Counted from the stretch's first letter, positions 47,735-57,154 are shown. The stretch is DNA of 64,000 nt from Runella sp. SP2 (GCF_003711225.1 NZ_CP031030.1:620001-684000); one strand, 5' to 3'. Made by a program: numbers and translations. Notes: generated from the letters alone by a model not told the origin.

Positions 47735-48826
47735 TTATTGCAATGCATACAATGCAAAGGAAGCCAGCCAGTGCTCGCCGCCGTAGCCACCATTGGTGAT
47801 TTGGGGTAGGGTGGTATTGATAAAATGTTGAGAAGCTTTGAGCATATTTGCCCGACGGGAGTCGGTTTTAGGAAGGGCTCCGACAATGCCTTTCAAACAC
47901 CAAGCCCTACTCAACGAAAGTCCATCTAAATGAACAATCTGCATGTCGTTTCGGTCACTTATGACGGGGAGTTTAAGGATGTTTTGCAAGCCAGCGGCAG
48001 GCATAAAGCCATTGAACCATTTGGTGAATGCTGTGGGTGTTAGGATACGTCGCATTAGGTCTGCTACTTCCAGACTTGGCGATAGAAAATCGGAACCGTC
48101 GGGTTCTTGGATGGCGGGCGCTTGGGTATTGTTTAGATAAAAATACTTGGCTTTTTCGACGATTTTGGCTTCAAAAGCGGCATTTTTAACCGTACGGGCG
48201 TAGTCAAGGGCAAACACCAAACCGAAAGCCGTGTTGGGATGAACGCCCGTGCGGTTGGGGTAGGTTTGTTTGGGTAAAAATGCCGTCCAAAGCTCCACCA
48301 CTTGTTGGGTAAGCGGACGTAAATGCTGATGCCATTGGCGGCCTTGTGGGTCGTCCCATGTGGCCAATTCTTCGTCGAGTTTGAGCAACCAAGCCCAGCC
48401 GTAAGTACGTTCAAACGTGCGCGAAAACTTGTATTTGGTAAAATACTCCGCTTCGGTTTTCATTTTATCGGGCTGAAAACTATCATCCAGTATTTTTCGT
48501 ATTTCCGTTTCTTCGGGAAGTCCCTTGAAGGTTTTAAGGAGCCGAACCAACATCCAGTGTCCATGTACAGAAGAGTGCCAATCCAAACAGCCATAAAAAG
48601 CAGGGTGTAGTTGCTTGGGTGTGAGTTTGGCGTCATTCTCGGCTTCGATGGTGTGCCCTGTTTTGTTGGGGTATTCGGTATGAATACAATGTAGGGGTAA
48701 TTTGGCCAAAAAAGAAGCGCCAGCGGACGTGAGGCGCCATTGGTCATTTTCTTTGACAAGGTAGGTGTTTTGGGCAAAGAGCACGGTGAACGGAAAAAAG
48801 AGTAAAAAATAAAAGCTATTTTTCAT
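47735..48826 (-). CDS. DUF2891 exported protein
   Basis: 363 residues from the ATG at 48826 (MKNSFYFLLFFPFTVLFAQ is a clean signal peptide; the upstream ATG adds 19 residues). Family motifs include HPAFYGCLDWHSSVHGHWMLVRLL, TYGWAWLLKL, RTGVHPNTAFGL, GSDFLSPSLEVADLMRR, HLDGLSLSRAWC and GGYGGEHWLASFA. An alpha/alpha-barrel-like His- and Trp-rich protein of unknown activity, periplasmic. The many conserved His/Asp/Glu suggest an enzyme, but none has been assigned by sequence. Confidence 0.88.
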   Translation of the reverse strand: MKNSFYFLLFFPFTVLFAQNTYLVKENDQWRLTSAGASFLAKLPLHCIHTEYPNKTGHTIEAENDAKLTPKQLHPAFYGCLDWHSSVHGHWMLVRLLKTFKGLPEETEIRKILDDSFQPDKMKTEAEYFTKYKFSRTFERTYGWAWLLKLDEELATWDDPQGRQWHQHLRPLTQQVVELWTAFLPKQTYPNRTGVHPNTAFGLVFALDYARTVKNAAFEAKIVEKAKYFYLNNTQAPAIQEPDGSDFLSPSLEVADLMRRILTPTAFTKWFNGFMPAAGLQNILKLPVISDRNDMQIVHLDGLSLSRAWCLKGIVGALPKTDSRRANMLKASQHFINTTLPQITNGGYGGEHWLASFALYALQ

Positions 48827-48932
48827 TTTGTTGATAATGAAGCAGTTAAGGTTGGTTGGGGTACATTTTGGGGGGTAAAACACTAAAATCGCCTACGAAC
48901 TTACTAATTTTAAGCGTTTTTCGACCTTACGC

Positions 48933-50678
48933 ATGACTTTTTTCAATCTTTCTATCCAAAAACGCTTCTTAGTTTCGCTGTGTTTGTTACCGCTGGTGAT
49001 ATACGTGGTTTTTTTTGAAGCCATTGCATTGAATGCCAACTACGTGGCATACGACGATATTCACGTGCTTCAAATTGTAGAGCAATGGCAGAATGCGGTA
49101 TCTTGGGGCGAAAAATTGGACTGGCTGACCATCGGTTTTCCCGAACACCGCATCGTGTTTACGCGTTTGGTGGTACTCTTGTCGTACTGGCTAACAGGAA
49201 GTGTCAATTTCAAAACGTTGATGGTCATCAGTAATTTACTTTGGGTTGGCCAATTGGGAATATTGTTTAAAGTTTTCCAGAAACTCAATCTCTCTTTTGC
49301 GTATTTTATCCCCTTGTGTTGGATTGTCCTCAACGTACATGCGTTTGAAAATATCTTTTGGGGAACAAGTTCGCTTGGAAATTTTGGGTTGCTGTTTTTT
49401 ACCATGATGGCTGCGTATGGATACACACAGCTGTCGCCCAAGTACATTTGGGTAGGGATTGTGTTCTCAATCTTTGCCACATTTTCGTACGGGAATGGCC
49501 TGTTGACCTTTCTAATTGGTGGAGTTGTTCTGGCTTTGTCGAATCGTTGGAAAGAGATGAAGCTCACTTTAGGGATATTTGTGCTAACGATGGGACTATA
49601 TGCACTCACCGATTCGCACGCGTCTCCAAGTTCACTTGATTTGACAAAAGCGGAAAACTATCTGCAAGCAATCATTTGTTTTTTGGCGTTTATTGGGTCT
49701 TCGGTAAATTTTGATGCTTACAGCCCGTCCACGCTGGCTCAATGGCTTTCAGTAGTTTTTGGGGGAGTGCTTTTAACAGTAAATACTTGGGCTTTGTTAC
49801 GACATACGACCATCACAAAAGGTCAGACGATAGTCAGACCTGATATCACCAACCCAACCCTATCTTTATTCCAAAAATACACAATTACATTAAGACTCAA
49901 CAAAGTGCAGTGGTTTGCGCTATACATGCTGTTATTTGTGTGTTTGACCTCTTTGGGCGTCGTTTACAAACGGGCTGAATGGGACGGCTTATATGGTATG
50001 TTCAAGGGCCGCTATCGGATGTATCCCACTTGGATGTTGATTCTGACGTATGTGTTGGTGCTGGATTGGAATCGGGAGAGAATAACGCAGAAATGGTTGG
50101 CTATTGGGATGGGAATTGCGGTGATTTTCAATGCTTTGGTGTTGTATTATGCCATTGCACCTGCGGTCAATAATCGCCGAATGGCAGTGGCGCAAGAGTT
50201 TAATTCGATGTACAATGCCGATTTGTTGGGGCTAAAAATGTTTGATTTAACGGGCACTGACTTTCTTCGATTGCAGAAACTGTACCAGCCATCCTTGTTT
50301 TTTAGACAATACGAAAAAAAGTGGACTGCTTCGACCGATTCACTTTCAACGAACGGAAATTTTAAGGTTGATTCGGTTTTTTGGAGCAACAAAAACTTGA
50401 ACGTTTATTATCACCGAGATTTTATTCGACCCGTTAAAAATACGGACGATGGAGCTTATGTTATTCTTAAATCAACATCCCACGTATATATGGCAGGTGG
50501 AATGCAGCAGGCACTTCCGCTGAAGACATTTCTCCGAAGGGGCTGGTATTGGAACAGAGGATTTATGGCAACTTTTGTTCCTGAGGCAGTCGTTAAAGGC
50601 AACTATCGGATGTACGTGCTACTGCGTCAGAACGGAGTTTCAGAATTACTCGATACACAGGAACAAATCACGTTTTAG
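48933..50678 (+). CDS. Polytopic membrane protein, possibly GT-C-fold glycosyltransferase
   Basis: 581 residues. About ten hydrophobic helices fill residues 10-420, then a soluble C-terminal domain of about 160 residues follows. The first extracytoplasmic loop has YVAYDDIHVLQ and, further on, GFPEHRIVFTR; acidic residues in this loop are typical of GT-C glycosyltransferases that use polyprenyl-linked sugars. I do not recognise a named family. It ends with a 4-bp overlap with the converging epimerase gene. Similarity to GT-C is an impression from topology and loop residues only. Confidence 0.65.
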   Translation: MTFFNLSIQKRFLVSLCLLPLVIYVVFFEAIALNANYVAYDDIHVLQIVEQWQNAVSWGEKLDWLTIGFPEHRIVFTRLVVLLSYWLTGSVNFKTLMVISNLLWVGQLGILFKVFQKLNLSFAYFIPLCWIVLNVHAFENIFWGTSSLGNFGLLFFTMMAAYGYTQLSPKYIWVGIVFSIFATFSYGNGLLTFLIGGVVLALSNRWKEMKLTLGIFVLTMGLYALTDSHASPSSLDLTKAENYLQAIICFLAFIGSSVNFDAYSPSTLAQWLSVVFGGVLLTVNTWALLRHTTITKGQTIVRPDITNPTLSLFQKYTITLRLNKVQWFALYMLLFVCLTSLGVVYKRAEWDGLYGMFKGRYRMYPTWMLILTYVLVLDWNRERITQKWLAIGMGIAVIFNALVLYYAIAPAVNNRRMAVAQEFNSMYNADLLGLKMFDLTGTDFLRLQKLYQPSLFFRQYEKKWTASTDSLSTNGNFKVDSVFWSNKNLNVYYHRDFIRPVKNTDDGAYVILKSTSHVYMAGGMQQALPLKTFLRRGWYWNRGFMATFVPEAVVKGNYRMYVLLRQNGVSELLDTQEQITF

Positions 50679-51841
50679 ACACCAATATTTGCCAGTAATT
50701 CGGAGGAAGTAAGCAGGTTTCTGATGGGGGCAAAGGCATTTTTGTCAGAAGCCGCTTTAAGGGGCAGCAGTGGCTCTCCGTGCCGACTCACCACGCCTAC
50801 CCATTCGCCTTCAGGAGAAGGGTCAGGAAAATGTTGCCAGAGATAATCATTTACCCGTTGCCACTGTCTCAACAACGAACGGTCTTGAAGTACTTGATAC
50901 GCCCGCAGCAGAGCCGTGCAGGCTTCTAATTGCACCCAAGCGTATTTGTAGTAAGCGTCGGGTTCGGTGGCGGGCAGGCTTTTAACGTCTAACCAATGAT
51001 AATAACCGCCGTAGGCTTCGTCCCAAGTAGTTTCGGCCAAATAAGCGATGTGCTGTGCTAATTGTCTGCGAATTTGTCGTTTGTTGAGGGAGTAAGTCAG
51101 TTCGTAAAAAGAATTAAAGGCTTCAAAAACCCGCCCTGCGTGGATTCGTCGCCCCAACAAGCAATCGGAGTAGCCGCCTTCTGGGAACACATTTTCTAAT
51201 AAAATATCGGCGCGAGGTTCCCAAAAATGTTTCATCAGTTCGCTTAAAAGGGCTTCTCCTCGTTCGCGAAACGCTTTTTCAGAAAGGCAGTTTTTTGCGG
51301 CCATTAATGCACGGGCAAGGGCGCTTAGTTCACCAATTTGTTTTAAATGGCGTCCGCTGATGGGCTCGTCGATGTATTTTTGAAGCCGTTTTTCGCGCTT
51401 ACGAACTGCTTTTGTCAACGATTTTTTGGCTGCTTCGGCATATACTTCATCCTCGGTAATGTTGTACAAAATGCCCCACGCGGCGCAGGCAGCAGCTTCC
51501 ACTTGGGTGTCTTTCACCTCGGCCACACCTCGGCCTGTAATATCTACTGATTCCCACCAGTTTTCTTTGGCGTCGGTAGCGTATTGAAGCAAAAAATCAG
51601 CCCCTTGGCGGGCGTAGTCCAGAAAAGCAGGTCGAGGTTCGGTTTGGTACAACTTCGCAAAAGCCCACGCCTGTTGCCCGTGCCAAGCCATCCACTTGTC
51701 GGTTGAAATGACCTCTCCTTTGTTGGAAAGTACGCAAAAATACCCGCCATTGACGCGGTCGATGGCGAAGTCGAGCCAAAAAGGAACGATTCGTTGCAGA
51801 AGGTCTTCGCGGTATTGTTGGGCGTATAAAAGCAAATTCAT
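50675..51841 (-). CDS. AGE-family N-acylglucosamine 2-epimerase-like protein
   Basis: 388 residues, no signal peptide. (alpha/alpha)6-barrel protein with AGE-family landmarks: FWLDFAIDRVNGGYFCVLSNKG, WMAWHGQQAWAFAKL, RIHAGRVFEAF, TWDEAYGGYYHWLD and KYAWVQLEA, which carry the conserved Arg, His and Glu of the epimerase/isomerase site. It interconverts aldose or N-acylhexosamine C2 epimers, or aldose-ketose, in the cytoplasm; the family is too broad to fix the substrate. Its 3' end overlaps the converging membrane-protein gene by 4 bp. Confidence 0.88.
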   Translation of the reverse strand: MNLLLYAQQYREDLLQRIVPFWLDFAIDRVNGGYFCVLSNKGEVISTDKWMAWHGQQAWAFAKLYQTEPRPAFLDYARQGADFLLQYATDAKENWWESVDITGRGVAEVKDTQVEAAACAAWGILYNITEDEVYAEAAKKSLTKAVRKREKRLQKYIDEPISGRHLKQIGELSALARALMAAKNCLSEKAFRERGEALLSELMKHFWEPRADILLENVFPEGGYSDCLLGRRIHAGRVFEAFNSFYELTYSLNKRQIRRQLAQHIAYLAETTWDEAYGGYYHWLDVKSLPATEPDAYYKYAWVQLEACTALLRAYQVLQDRSLLRQWQRVNDYLWQHFPDPSPEGEWVGVVSRHGEPLLPLKAASDKNAFAPIRNLLTSSELLANIGV

Positions 51842-51910
51842 GCCGCAAAAATAGATTTTTTTTTACCTTTGTTATGTACCCAAACCTTCCCCAAAGGCTA
51901 GAATTTCATC

Positions 51911-52438
51911 ATGTATTTTATCGAATCTATTCGTTTGCGGTTAATTCCGCTTACTACCCAGCAGTTACAACTCCACGCTAGTGATTACTTAGGATTACAA
52001 AAATCGCTAGGTCTTTCTCCGCGCCCCATGAAAATGGAAGAAGAGTTTCAGTCAGAATTCGACGATGCTTTAGCCAATTACTGGCTACCCGAAACGGCGG
52101 CAAACGTGGCCAATTATCAGTGGTTTACCAATTGGCTGATTGTTGAAAAGGAAAGCAACGCGGTGGCGGGTGGAATTGGGGTGGCAGGAATGCCCAATGA
52201 CGATGGTGAGACCGAAATGGGCTACGGTCTAGACGAAGATTTTCGGGGCAAAGGCATTGCGACCGAGGCGGTTGAGTGCTTGATGAAATGGGTGTTCAAG
52301 CATCCCGCAGCGCAGGCCCTCACTGCCCAAACGCCCGTTCGACTGCCGCTTTCTCAAAGGGTGTTGGTCAAGGCAGGTTTCTCCCAAGTAAAGGAAGAAA
52401 ATGGCATCATTTTGTGGCGAAAAGCCAAAGTAAGCTAG
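51911..52438 (+). CDS. GNAT-family N-acetyltransferase
   Basis: 175 residues. The RimJ/RimL-type pattern opens IESIRLRLIPLTTQQL; MGYGLDEDFRGKGIATEAVECLMKWVF is the acetyl-CoA pyrophosphate-binding loop (R-G-K-G-I-A); RVLVKAGFSQV is near the C-terminus. Acetyltransferase of unknown acceptor, cytoplasmic. The AGE gene lies divergently upstream. Confidence 0.85.
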   Translation: MYFIESIRLRLIPLTTQQLQLHASDYLGLQKSLGLSPRPMKMEEEFQSEFDDALANYWLPETAANVANYQWFTNWLIVEKESNAVAGGIGVAGMPNDDGETEMGYGLDEDFRGKGIATEAVECLMKWVFKHPAAQALTAQTPVRLPLSQRVLVKAGFSQVKEENGIILWRKAKVS

Positions 52439-52458
52439 TTTACACCCTTAAAAAGCAG

Positions 52459-52466
52459 TACGTTTG
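52459..52466 (+). promoter_or_regulatory. Candidate -7 box of the FKBP gene
   Basis: TACGTTTG matches TAnnTTTG exactly, 16 bp before the ATG at 52483. The -33 element is weak, so this is tentative. Confidence 0.35.
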
Positions 52467-52482
52467 CAAAAAATTTAAACCA

Positions 52483-52995
52483 ATGAAAATAGCAGCTAAT
52501 CAAGTCGTAGCGTTGGCCTACGAGCTTAGTATTATGAACGATACCGACGAGTGGCAGATGGTAGAAACCGTCGGTGAAGACCAACCTATGTACTTCATTC
52601 AAGGAATGAGTGGCTTGCCAGAAAGTTTTGAAGATAAAATTAATGGGCTTGCTGTAGGTGAGTCGTTTGATTTTACGCTTTCTCCCGAGGAAGGATACGG
52701 CGATTATGACATGGAAGCCGTTGCTGAACTTCCGATTGATATTTTCAAGGTGGACGGCGAGGTTCAAGAAGATATGCTTCAAGTAGGCAATATGATTCCA
52801 ATGACCAACGAAGATGGACATCGTTTGATGGGTCAAGTGGTAGAAGTAAATCGTGAGTTTGTGTTGATGGATTTTAACCATCCATTGGCAGGCCGTAAGA
52901 TGCACTTCAAAGGCTCAGTGATTAATATTCGTCCTGCTACTGCCGAAGAACTAGACCATGGTCACGTTCATGGTGACGGTGGGGTAGAACATTAA
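52483..52995 (+). CDS. SlyD-like FKBP-type peptidyl-prolyl isomerase
   Basis: 170 residues from the ATG at 52483 (MKIAANQVVALAYEL); the longer open frame upstream overlaps the GNAT gene and is spurious. FKBP halves flank an inserted IF-like domain: FIQGMSGLPESFEDKINGLAVGESFDF, LSPEEGYGDYD, then MDFNHPLAGRKMHFKGSVINI, ending in a His-rich tail (DHGHVHGDGGVEH). These match SlyD-type FKBPs, which catalyse prolyl isomerisation, act as chaperones and bind metal through the tail. Confidence 0.9.
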   Translation: MKIAANQVVALAYELSIMNDTDEWQMVETVGEDQPMYFIQGMSGLPESFEDKINGLAVGESFDFTLSPEEGYGDYDMEAVAELPIDIFKVDGEVQEDMLQVGNMIPMTNEDGHRLMGQVVEVNREFVLMDFNHPLAGRKMHFKGSVINIRPATAEELDHGHVHGDGGVEH

Positions 52996-53004
52996 TAGTT
53001 TTTA

Positions 53005-53078
53005 GTTTAGGGTTTGCTGTTTCGAGTTTATCGTTTTCTAATAAAAATAGACTAAACCCGAAACAGTAAACCTCAAAC
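53005..53078. terminator. Long inverted repeat, probable bidirectional terminator
   Basis: 26-bp arms (53005-53030 and 53053-53078, four mismatches) flank a 22-base loop rich in T and A, between the converging FKBP and agmatine deiminase genes. Confidence 0.65.
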
Positions 53079-53082
53079 AGAA

Positions 53083-54132
53083 CTACACCAACGGTTCTTG
53101 CTGACTTAGACAGTGGAAACTGCCGAGGCCCCAAACTATTTCTGTGGAGTCGATGCCGATAACCTTGCGGTCGGTGAAACATTGACTCAAAATATCCAAT
53201 GCTTTTTGGTCGTTGGCGCAGCGGAATGTGGGTACAATAACTGCCGCATTGCTGATGTAAAAATTGGCGTAAGATGCAGGCAAACGCAAATCTTCACTGT
53301 ACAAAGGTGTTGGCATGGGCAACTCAACGATGTTAAGTTGTTTTCCATTGAGCAAACGCATCTGCTTCAACTCGTGAATGTTTTCTTGTAAAATCTCGTA
53401 GTTGTCGTCCGATTTGTTCTCTTCAACAATCGCTACCACCGTATCTTCATTGACAAAGCGCACGGTGTCGTCGATGTGTCCGTCGGTATCATCGCCAATG
53501 ATACCATCGCCCACCCAAAGAATTTGTTCCACGCCGTAATAATCGCACAAGTATTTTTCAATTTGTGCTTGGCTTAGGTGCGGATTGCGGTTTTCGTTGA
53601 GCAAACAAGCTCTGCTGGTCAATAACGTTCCTTTTCCATTGAATTCTACCGAGCCACCTTCCATGATGATGCCAGGTGTCACGTAGTCTAGGCCCAAATA
53701 ATGAGCAATCGCTACGGGAATCAGGTCGTCGTTGTTGAACGGTGGATATTTTCCTCCCCAGGCGTTATAACCCCAATTGACCACCAGACGTTTTTTGGTT
53801 TCAGGATTAATCAAAATACCTGGGCCATGATCGCGGCACCAAGAGTCGTTGGTGGCGTGGAGCGGAAGCTCAATTTGATTGAGGTCGATTCCTGCCCCCA
53901 GCAAGTGAAGTTTTATCGTTTGTTGAACCGTTTCGTTGTGCGCATTGATACACACCTTTTCGCCCTCGCTAATAGCTTTGATAAATTCCAAATAAGCAGG
54001 AAGCATTTTAGGCTGACGCTCGTACGTCCAAGAGGCTTCGGTGTGAGGGAAACTCAACCAAGTAGCGCGGTGTGGATGCCATTCGGCAGGAAAGAAAAAG
54101 CCCTGTTCTTTGGGCGTAGATGAAATTGACAT
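53083..54132 (-). CDS. aguA: Agmatine deiminase
   Basis: 349 residues, peptidylarginine-deiminase-like fold without signal peptide. FPAEWHPHRATWLSFPH at the N-terminus, DSWCRDHGP (substrate binding), WGYNAWGGKYPPF, GGSVEFNGKGT, GDDTDGHIDD and the C-terminal GLGSFHCLSQQEP with catalytic Cys341 are diagnostic. It converts agmatine to N-carbamoylputrescine in polyamine synthesis. No N-carbamoylputrescine amidohydrolase gene is adjacent in the window. All key residues are present. Confidence 0.93.
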   Translation of the reverse strand: MSISSTPKEQGFFFPAEWHPHRATWLSFPHTEASWTYERQPKMLPAYLEFIKAISEGEKVCINAHNETVQQTIKLHLLGAGIDLNQIELPLHATNDSWCRDHGPGILINPETKKRLVVNWGYNAWGGKYPPFNNDDLIPVAIAHYLGLDYVTPGIIMEGGSVEFNGKGTLLTSRACLLNENRNPHLSQAQIEKYLCDYYGVEQILWVGDGIIGDDTDGHIDDTVRFVNEDTVVAIVEENKSDDNYEILQENIHELKQMRLLNGKQLNIVELPMPTPLYSEDLRLPASYANFYISNAAVIVPTFRCANDQKALDILSQCFTDRKVIGIDSTEIVWGLGSFHCLSQQEPLV

Positions 54133-54361
54133 GATGCTTTGTAGTCTATTAAGCAGTTTTGCAGCTACAAAAATAGGGAGAAATGTAGATTGTTTTACGA
54201 CCCGCGTGTAGGTTCGTTTCGTGCGGTCAGTCGCTATATGTGCGTAAACTGGAAAAATAACCGCACAACCCTGCGATTCATGCCACGTTGTCGGCCATGG
54301 TTTTAATGACTACGCTCCAATCGAAGAGGTATGGGCCTATTATTCCGTAGCATTATTATTC

Positions 54362-54416
54362 AACCATATAAGACATATAAGTTTTTCTTATAATCCCTTA
54401 TATGTCTTATATGGTT
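54362..54416 (-). terminator. Terminator hairpin after the RmlC-like gene
   Basis: A 20-bp perfect inverted repeat (AACCATATAAGACATATAAG / CTTATATGTCTTATATGGTT) with a 15-base loop begins 10 bp past the stop of the minus-strand epimerase gene. It is the strongest hairpin in the window by length. Confidence 0.7.
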
Positions 54417-54425
54417 CAACAAAAA

Positions 54426-55001
54426 CTAAGAGAAATACCCTTTAAATGTCAAGCCATTGATAAGCCCCTGTAATGATGGTGCGTCGGCAGCTAAATCACT
54501 CAAAATCGGGTTTTCAACGCCCCAGTTGAGTTCAAGTTCGGGGTCGTTCCAGCGGCAGCGCCAGTTGTCATCCGCGCCGTAGTCGGGATAGGCTTCCGAA
54601 ACCGCCTGTACGTGAATAGACGGCGTAAAGAAATACCATCCATGTAGCATCCCAACGGGGAATACAAGCGCGGCGGGATCTTCCCCAAACAATTCAAACA
54701 AGGCAGATTGGTGCTGGGTAGGAGAACCAGGCCGCAAGTCGCGGAGTCCTAATAAACAGTGTCCTTCGATAAGACAAAAGTACTCGTCGTGGCGGACGTG
54801 AAAGTGCATTCCCCGAAAGACGTTGGCTTCCGATTTTACGGCGCTCCACTGTACAGGCTTGAGAACTGTTCCCCAGTGGTCTTGAAAGATTTCGGTAAAC
54901 GACCCACGATGGTCTTTATGCTCGTCTAACGACACCAAGCGAACTTGGTGGAGTTCAACCCCATCTATTTGTGCGGATTTTATAAGCTGAGTAGTATTCA
55001 T
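54426..55001 (-). CDS. dTDP-4-dehydrorhamnose 3,5-epimerase-like protein
   Basis: 191 residues from the ATG at 55001 (MNTTQLIK). RmlC-type cupin with DEHKDHRGSFTEIFQDHWG, RGMHFHVRHDEYFCLIEGHCLLGLRDLR and HGWYFF. In true RmlC the catalytic His and Asp lie in these regions; here the His in the second strand is present. It probably epimerises a nucleotide sugar at C3/C5 or is a related sugar epimerase; no rmlABD genes are adjacent. The upstream frame extension to 55088 is not used because it would add 29 residues with no cupin similarity. Confidence 0.75.
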   Translation of the reverse strand: MNTTQLIKSAQIDGVELHQVRLVSLDEHKDHRGSFTEIFQDHWGTVLKPVQWSAVKSEANVFRGMHFHVRHDEYFCLIEGHCLLGLRDLRPGSPTQHQSALFELFGEDPAALVFPVGMLHGWYFFTPSIHVQAVSEAYPDYGADDNWRCRWNDPELELNWGVENPILSDLAADAPSLQGLINGLTFKGYFS

Positions 55002-55333
55002 GGTACAATGCGGTTTTGGGCGAAAGTACCACGAGGCAATGAATAAAAAACTGAGAGATGTCAGGGCTTTGATTTTATCCGTTTTCAATTACATAATGAG
55101 TTTCACACCACTCCTAAAACCCCACGCCTTTAGGCTGGGGATAAAGGAAATTAGGCAACTTAACGAGGCTTTAGCCCTGACTTTTCCATATTAAAGAGCT
55201 AAAAAGTCAGGGCTAAAGCCCTAGATTAAGCTCTTGTTTACAGACCCCAGCCTAAAGGCATGGGGTTTTATGACTCACATATCGTTGATAATGTCCAGTT
55301 TAATTTTGCACAATTACCTATAGACAAAAAAGA
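55002..55333. other. Intergenic region with a nested palindromic element
   Basis: Between the RmlC-like and GMC genes. Apart from the 156-bp palindrome at 55115-55270 nothing coding is visible. Confidence 0.6.
55115..55270. repeat. 156-bp nested palindrome, MITE/REP-like element
   Basis: Outer arms 55115-55140 and 55245-55270 are 26 bp with one mismatch (TAAAACCCCACGCCTTTAGG; opposite arm ends TGGGGTTTTA). Inner arms 55167-55185 and 55202-55220 are 19 bp and perfect (GGCTTTAGCCCTGACTTTT). The whole folds as a long double-stem. It resembles non-autonomous mobile palindromes; no transposase gene lies beside it. Confidence 0.75.
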
Positions 55334-57052
55334 TTACAAATTCTTCGCTTTCATTTGTTTTACGGCGTAGTCAGCGGCGCGAGCAGTGAGTGCCATGTAA
55401 GTGAGCGACGGGTTTTGAGTGGCGGTTGAGGTCATACACGCCCCATCCGTAACAAACACGTTTTTGCAAGCGTGGAGTTGATTCCAATTGTTCAAAAGCG
55501 ATGTTTTAGGGTCTTTACCCATCCGAACGCCACCCATTTCGTGGATGTCAAGTCCTGGTGCTTTGTTTGGTACATCGTGGGTTTGGATGTTTTTGAAACC
55601 TGCTTTCGTAAACATTTCGGTCAGCTGTTCGTGGTAATCTTTCACCATCTTTTCGTCGTTGTCGTCGTAGCTTACCGAAACCCGTAGCTGCGGGATACCC
55701 CAAGGGTCTTTCAGGTTTGAATCAAGCGCCACAAAATTAGTTTCTTTCGGAATGGTTTCGCCCATCATGTGCGAACCCACGCGCCAGTTGCCATATTTTT
55801 TCTCTGCCAATGACGTTTTCAGCTCTTCACCCATGCCTGAGCGGTCGTTGAAGGTAATACGGCTGGCATTAAAGCCCGCAGCGTAGCCGCGTAAAAAGTC
55901 GGTTTCTTGTTTAAGTAAGTTACGGAACCGAGGAATGTAGCTACTATTGGGGCGGATTCCCTCGGAGGTCGTATCTAGGAAGCCTTCGTATTCACCCGAA
56001 ATGCTTGTACGGTAGTTGTGGAAAGCGATGTACTTGCCCATTAGTCCATTATCGTTACCCAAGCCTTTGGGGAAGCGATGAGAGGTAGAGTTGAGCAAAA
56101 TCAAGTTGGTATTAAGTGCAGCAGCATTCACAAAAATAATCTTTGCGAAATACTCCGTCATCTCTTTTGTCTTGGCATCAATGACGCGTACGCCCGTGGC
56201 TTTAGCTAATTTTTCGTCGTAGATAATTGAGTGCACCACCGAGTCGGGCTTGAGGGTCATCTTTCCCGATTTCATAGCCCACGGAATCGTCGTGGCGTTG
56301 CTGCTAAAATATCCTCCGTACGGACAGCCACGTTGACAAAGCGCGCGATTCTGGCATTGAGCACGCCCTTGTTGGAAGTGAATCGGATTCGGTTTCGTCA
56401 AGTGCGCGCAACGACCAATGATAATGGGGCGCGAGCCTCCGTAATGTTTGGCCATTTGTTCTCCAAAGTATTTTTCTACGCACGACTGCTCGTGAGGGGG
56501 TAAAAACTCGCCGTCGGGAAGCTGTGGAAGGCCGTCTTTGTTACCCGAAATACCCGCAAATTTTTCAACGTAACTATACCAAGGTGCAATTTCGTTGTAG
56601 TTGATTGGCCACTCTACGGCAAAACCATCCCGAGCGGGTCCTTCAAAGTCAAATTGTGACCAACGTTGTGTTTGGCGAGCCCAGAGCAACGACTTTCCAC
56701 CTACTTGGTAGCCGCGAATCCAGTCGAAAGGTTTCTCTTGTACGTAAGGGTGTTCGGCGTCTTTGACAAAAAAATGCGCAGCATCTTCGTTGAAAGCGTA
56801 GCATTTGCTCACGATAGGGTTGGCGTCTTTGACCTCTTTTGGCATTTGATTCAAATGAGGAAACTCCCACGGGCGCATCATGGTCGTTGGGTAGTCGGTG
56901 ACGTGCTGCACATTGCGACCGCGTTCTAACACAAGGGTACGTAAGCCTTTGCCCGTGAGCTCTTTGGCCGCCCAACCCCCACTGATACCAGAGCCAACGA
57001 CAATGGCATCAAATGTACGATCTTTGATAGAATCTATTGAGAAATAAGACAT
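55334..57052 (-). CDS. GMC-family FAD oxidoreductase (glycoside/aldose dehydrogenase large subunit)
   Basis: 572 residues from the ATG at 57052 (MSYFSIDS). FAD dinucleotide fold VVGSGISGGWAAKEL, then GYQVGGKSLLWARQTQRWS, a Cys-rich CQNRALCQRGCPYGGYF segment, and the C-terminal GMC module with DIHEMGGVRMG and TATQNPSLTYMALTARAADYA. It belongs to the periplasmic/membrane GMC dehydrogenases that partner a gluconate_2-dh3 small subunit. That partner is encoded 102 bp upstream. Possible substrates are gluconate-type sugars or the C3 position of glycosides; no cytochrome subunit is adjacent. Confidence 0.85.
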   Translation of the reverse strand: MSYFSIDSIKDRTFDAIVVGSGISGGWAAKELTGKGLRTLVLERGRNVQHVTDYPTTMMRPWEFPHLNQMPKEVKDANPIVSKCYAFNEDAAHFFVKDAEHPYVQEKPFDWIRGYQVGGKSLLWARQTQRWSQFDFEGPARDGFAVEWPINYNEIAPWYSYVEKFAGISGNKDGLPQLPDGEFLPPHEQSCVEKYFGEQMAKHYGGSRPIIIGRCAHLTKPNPIHFQQGRAQCQNRALCQRGCPYGGYFSSNATTIPWAMKSGKMTLKPDSVVHSIIYDEKLAKATGVRVIDAKTKEMTEYFAKIIFVNAAALNTNLILLNSTSHRFPKGLGNDNGLMGKYIAFHNYRTSISGEYEGFLDTTSEGIRPNSSYIPRFRNLLKQETDFLRGYAAGFNASRITFNDRSGMGEELKTSLAEKKYGNWRVGSHMMGETIPKETNFVALDSNLKDPWGIPQLRVSVSYDDNDEKMVKDYHEQLTEMFTKAGFKNIQTHDVPNKAPGLDIHEMGGVRMGKDPKTSLLNNWNQLHACKNVFVTDGACMTSTATQNPSLTYMALTARAADYAVKQMKAKNL

Positions 57053-57154
57053 TTGTAAGTTTGCAGTTTTGAGGTTGAATTGCGTCAGAGACGCTGTGCC
57101 ACTGTTGACCCAAATCACAGTTTGGGCCAAGCTTAATCAAGATTAAGTTCTATG

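Noticed and set aside
54133..54361. tRNA-like segment with GGTTCG
   Set aside because: No cloverleaf stems could be formed around it.
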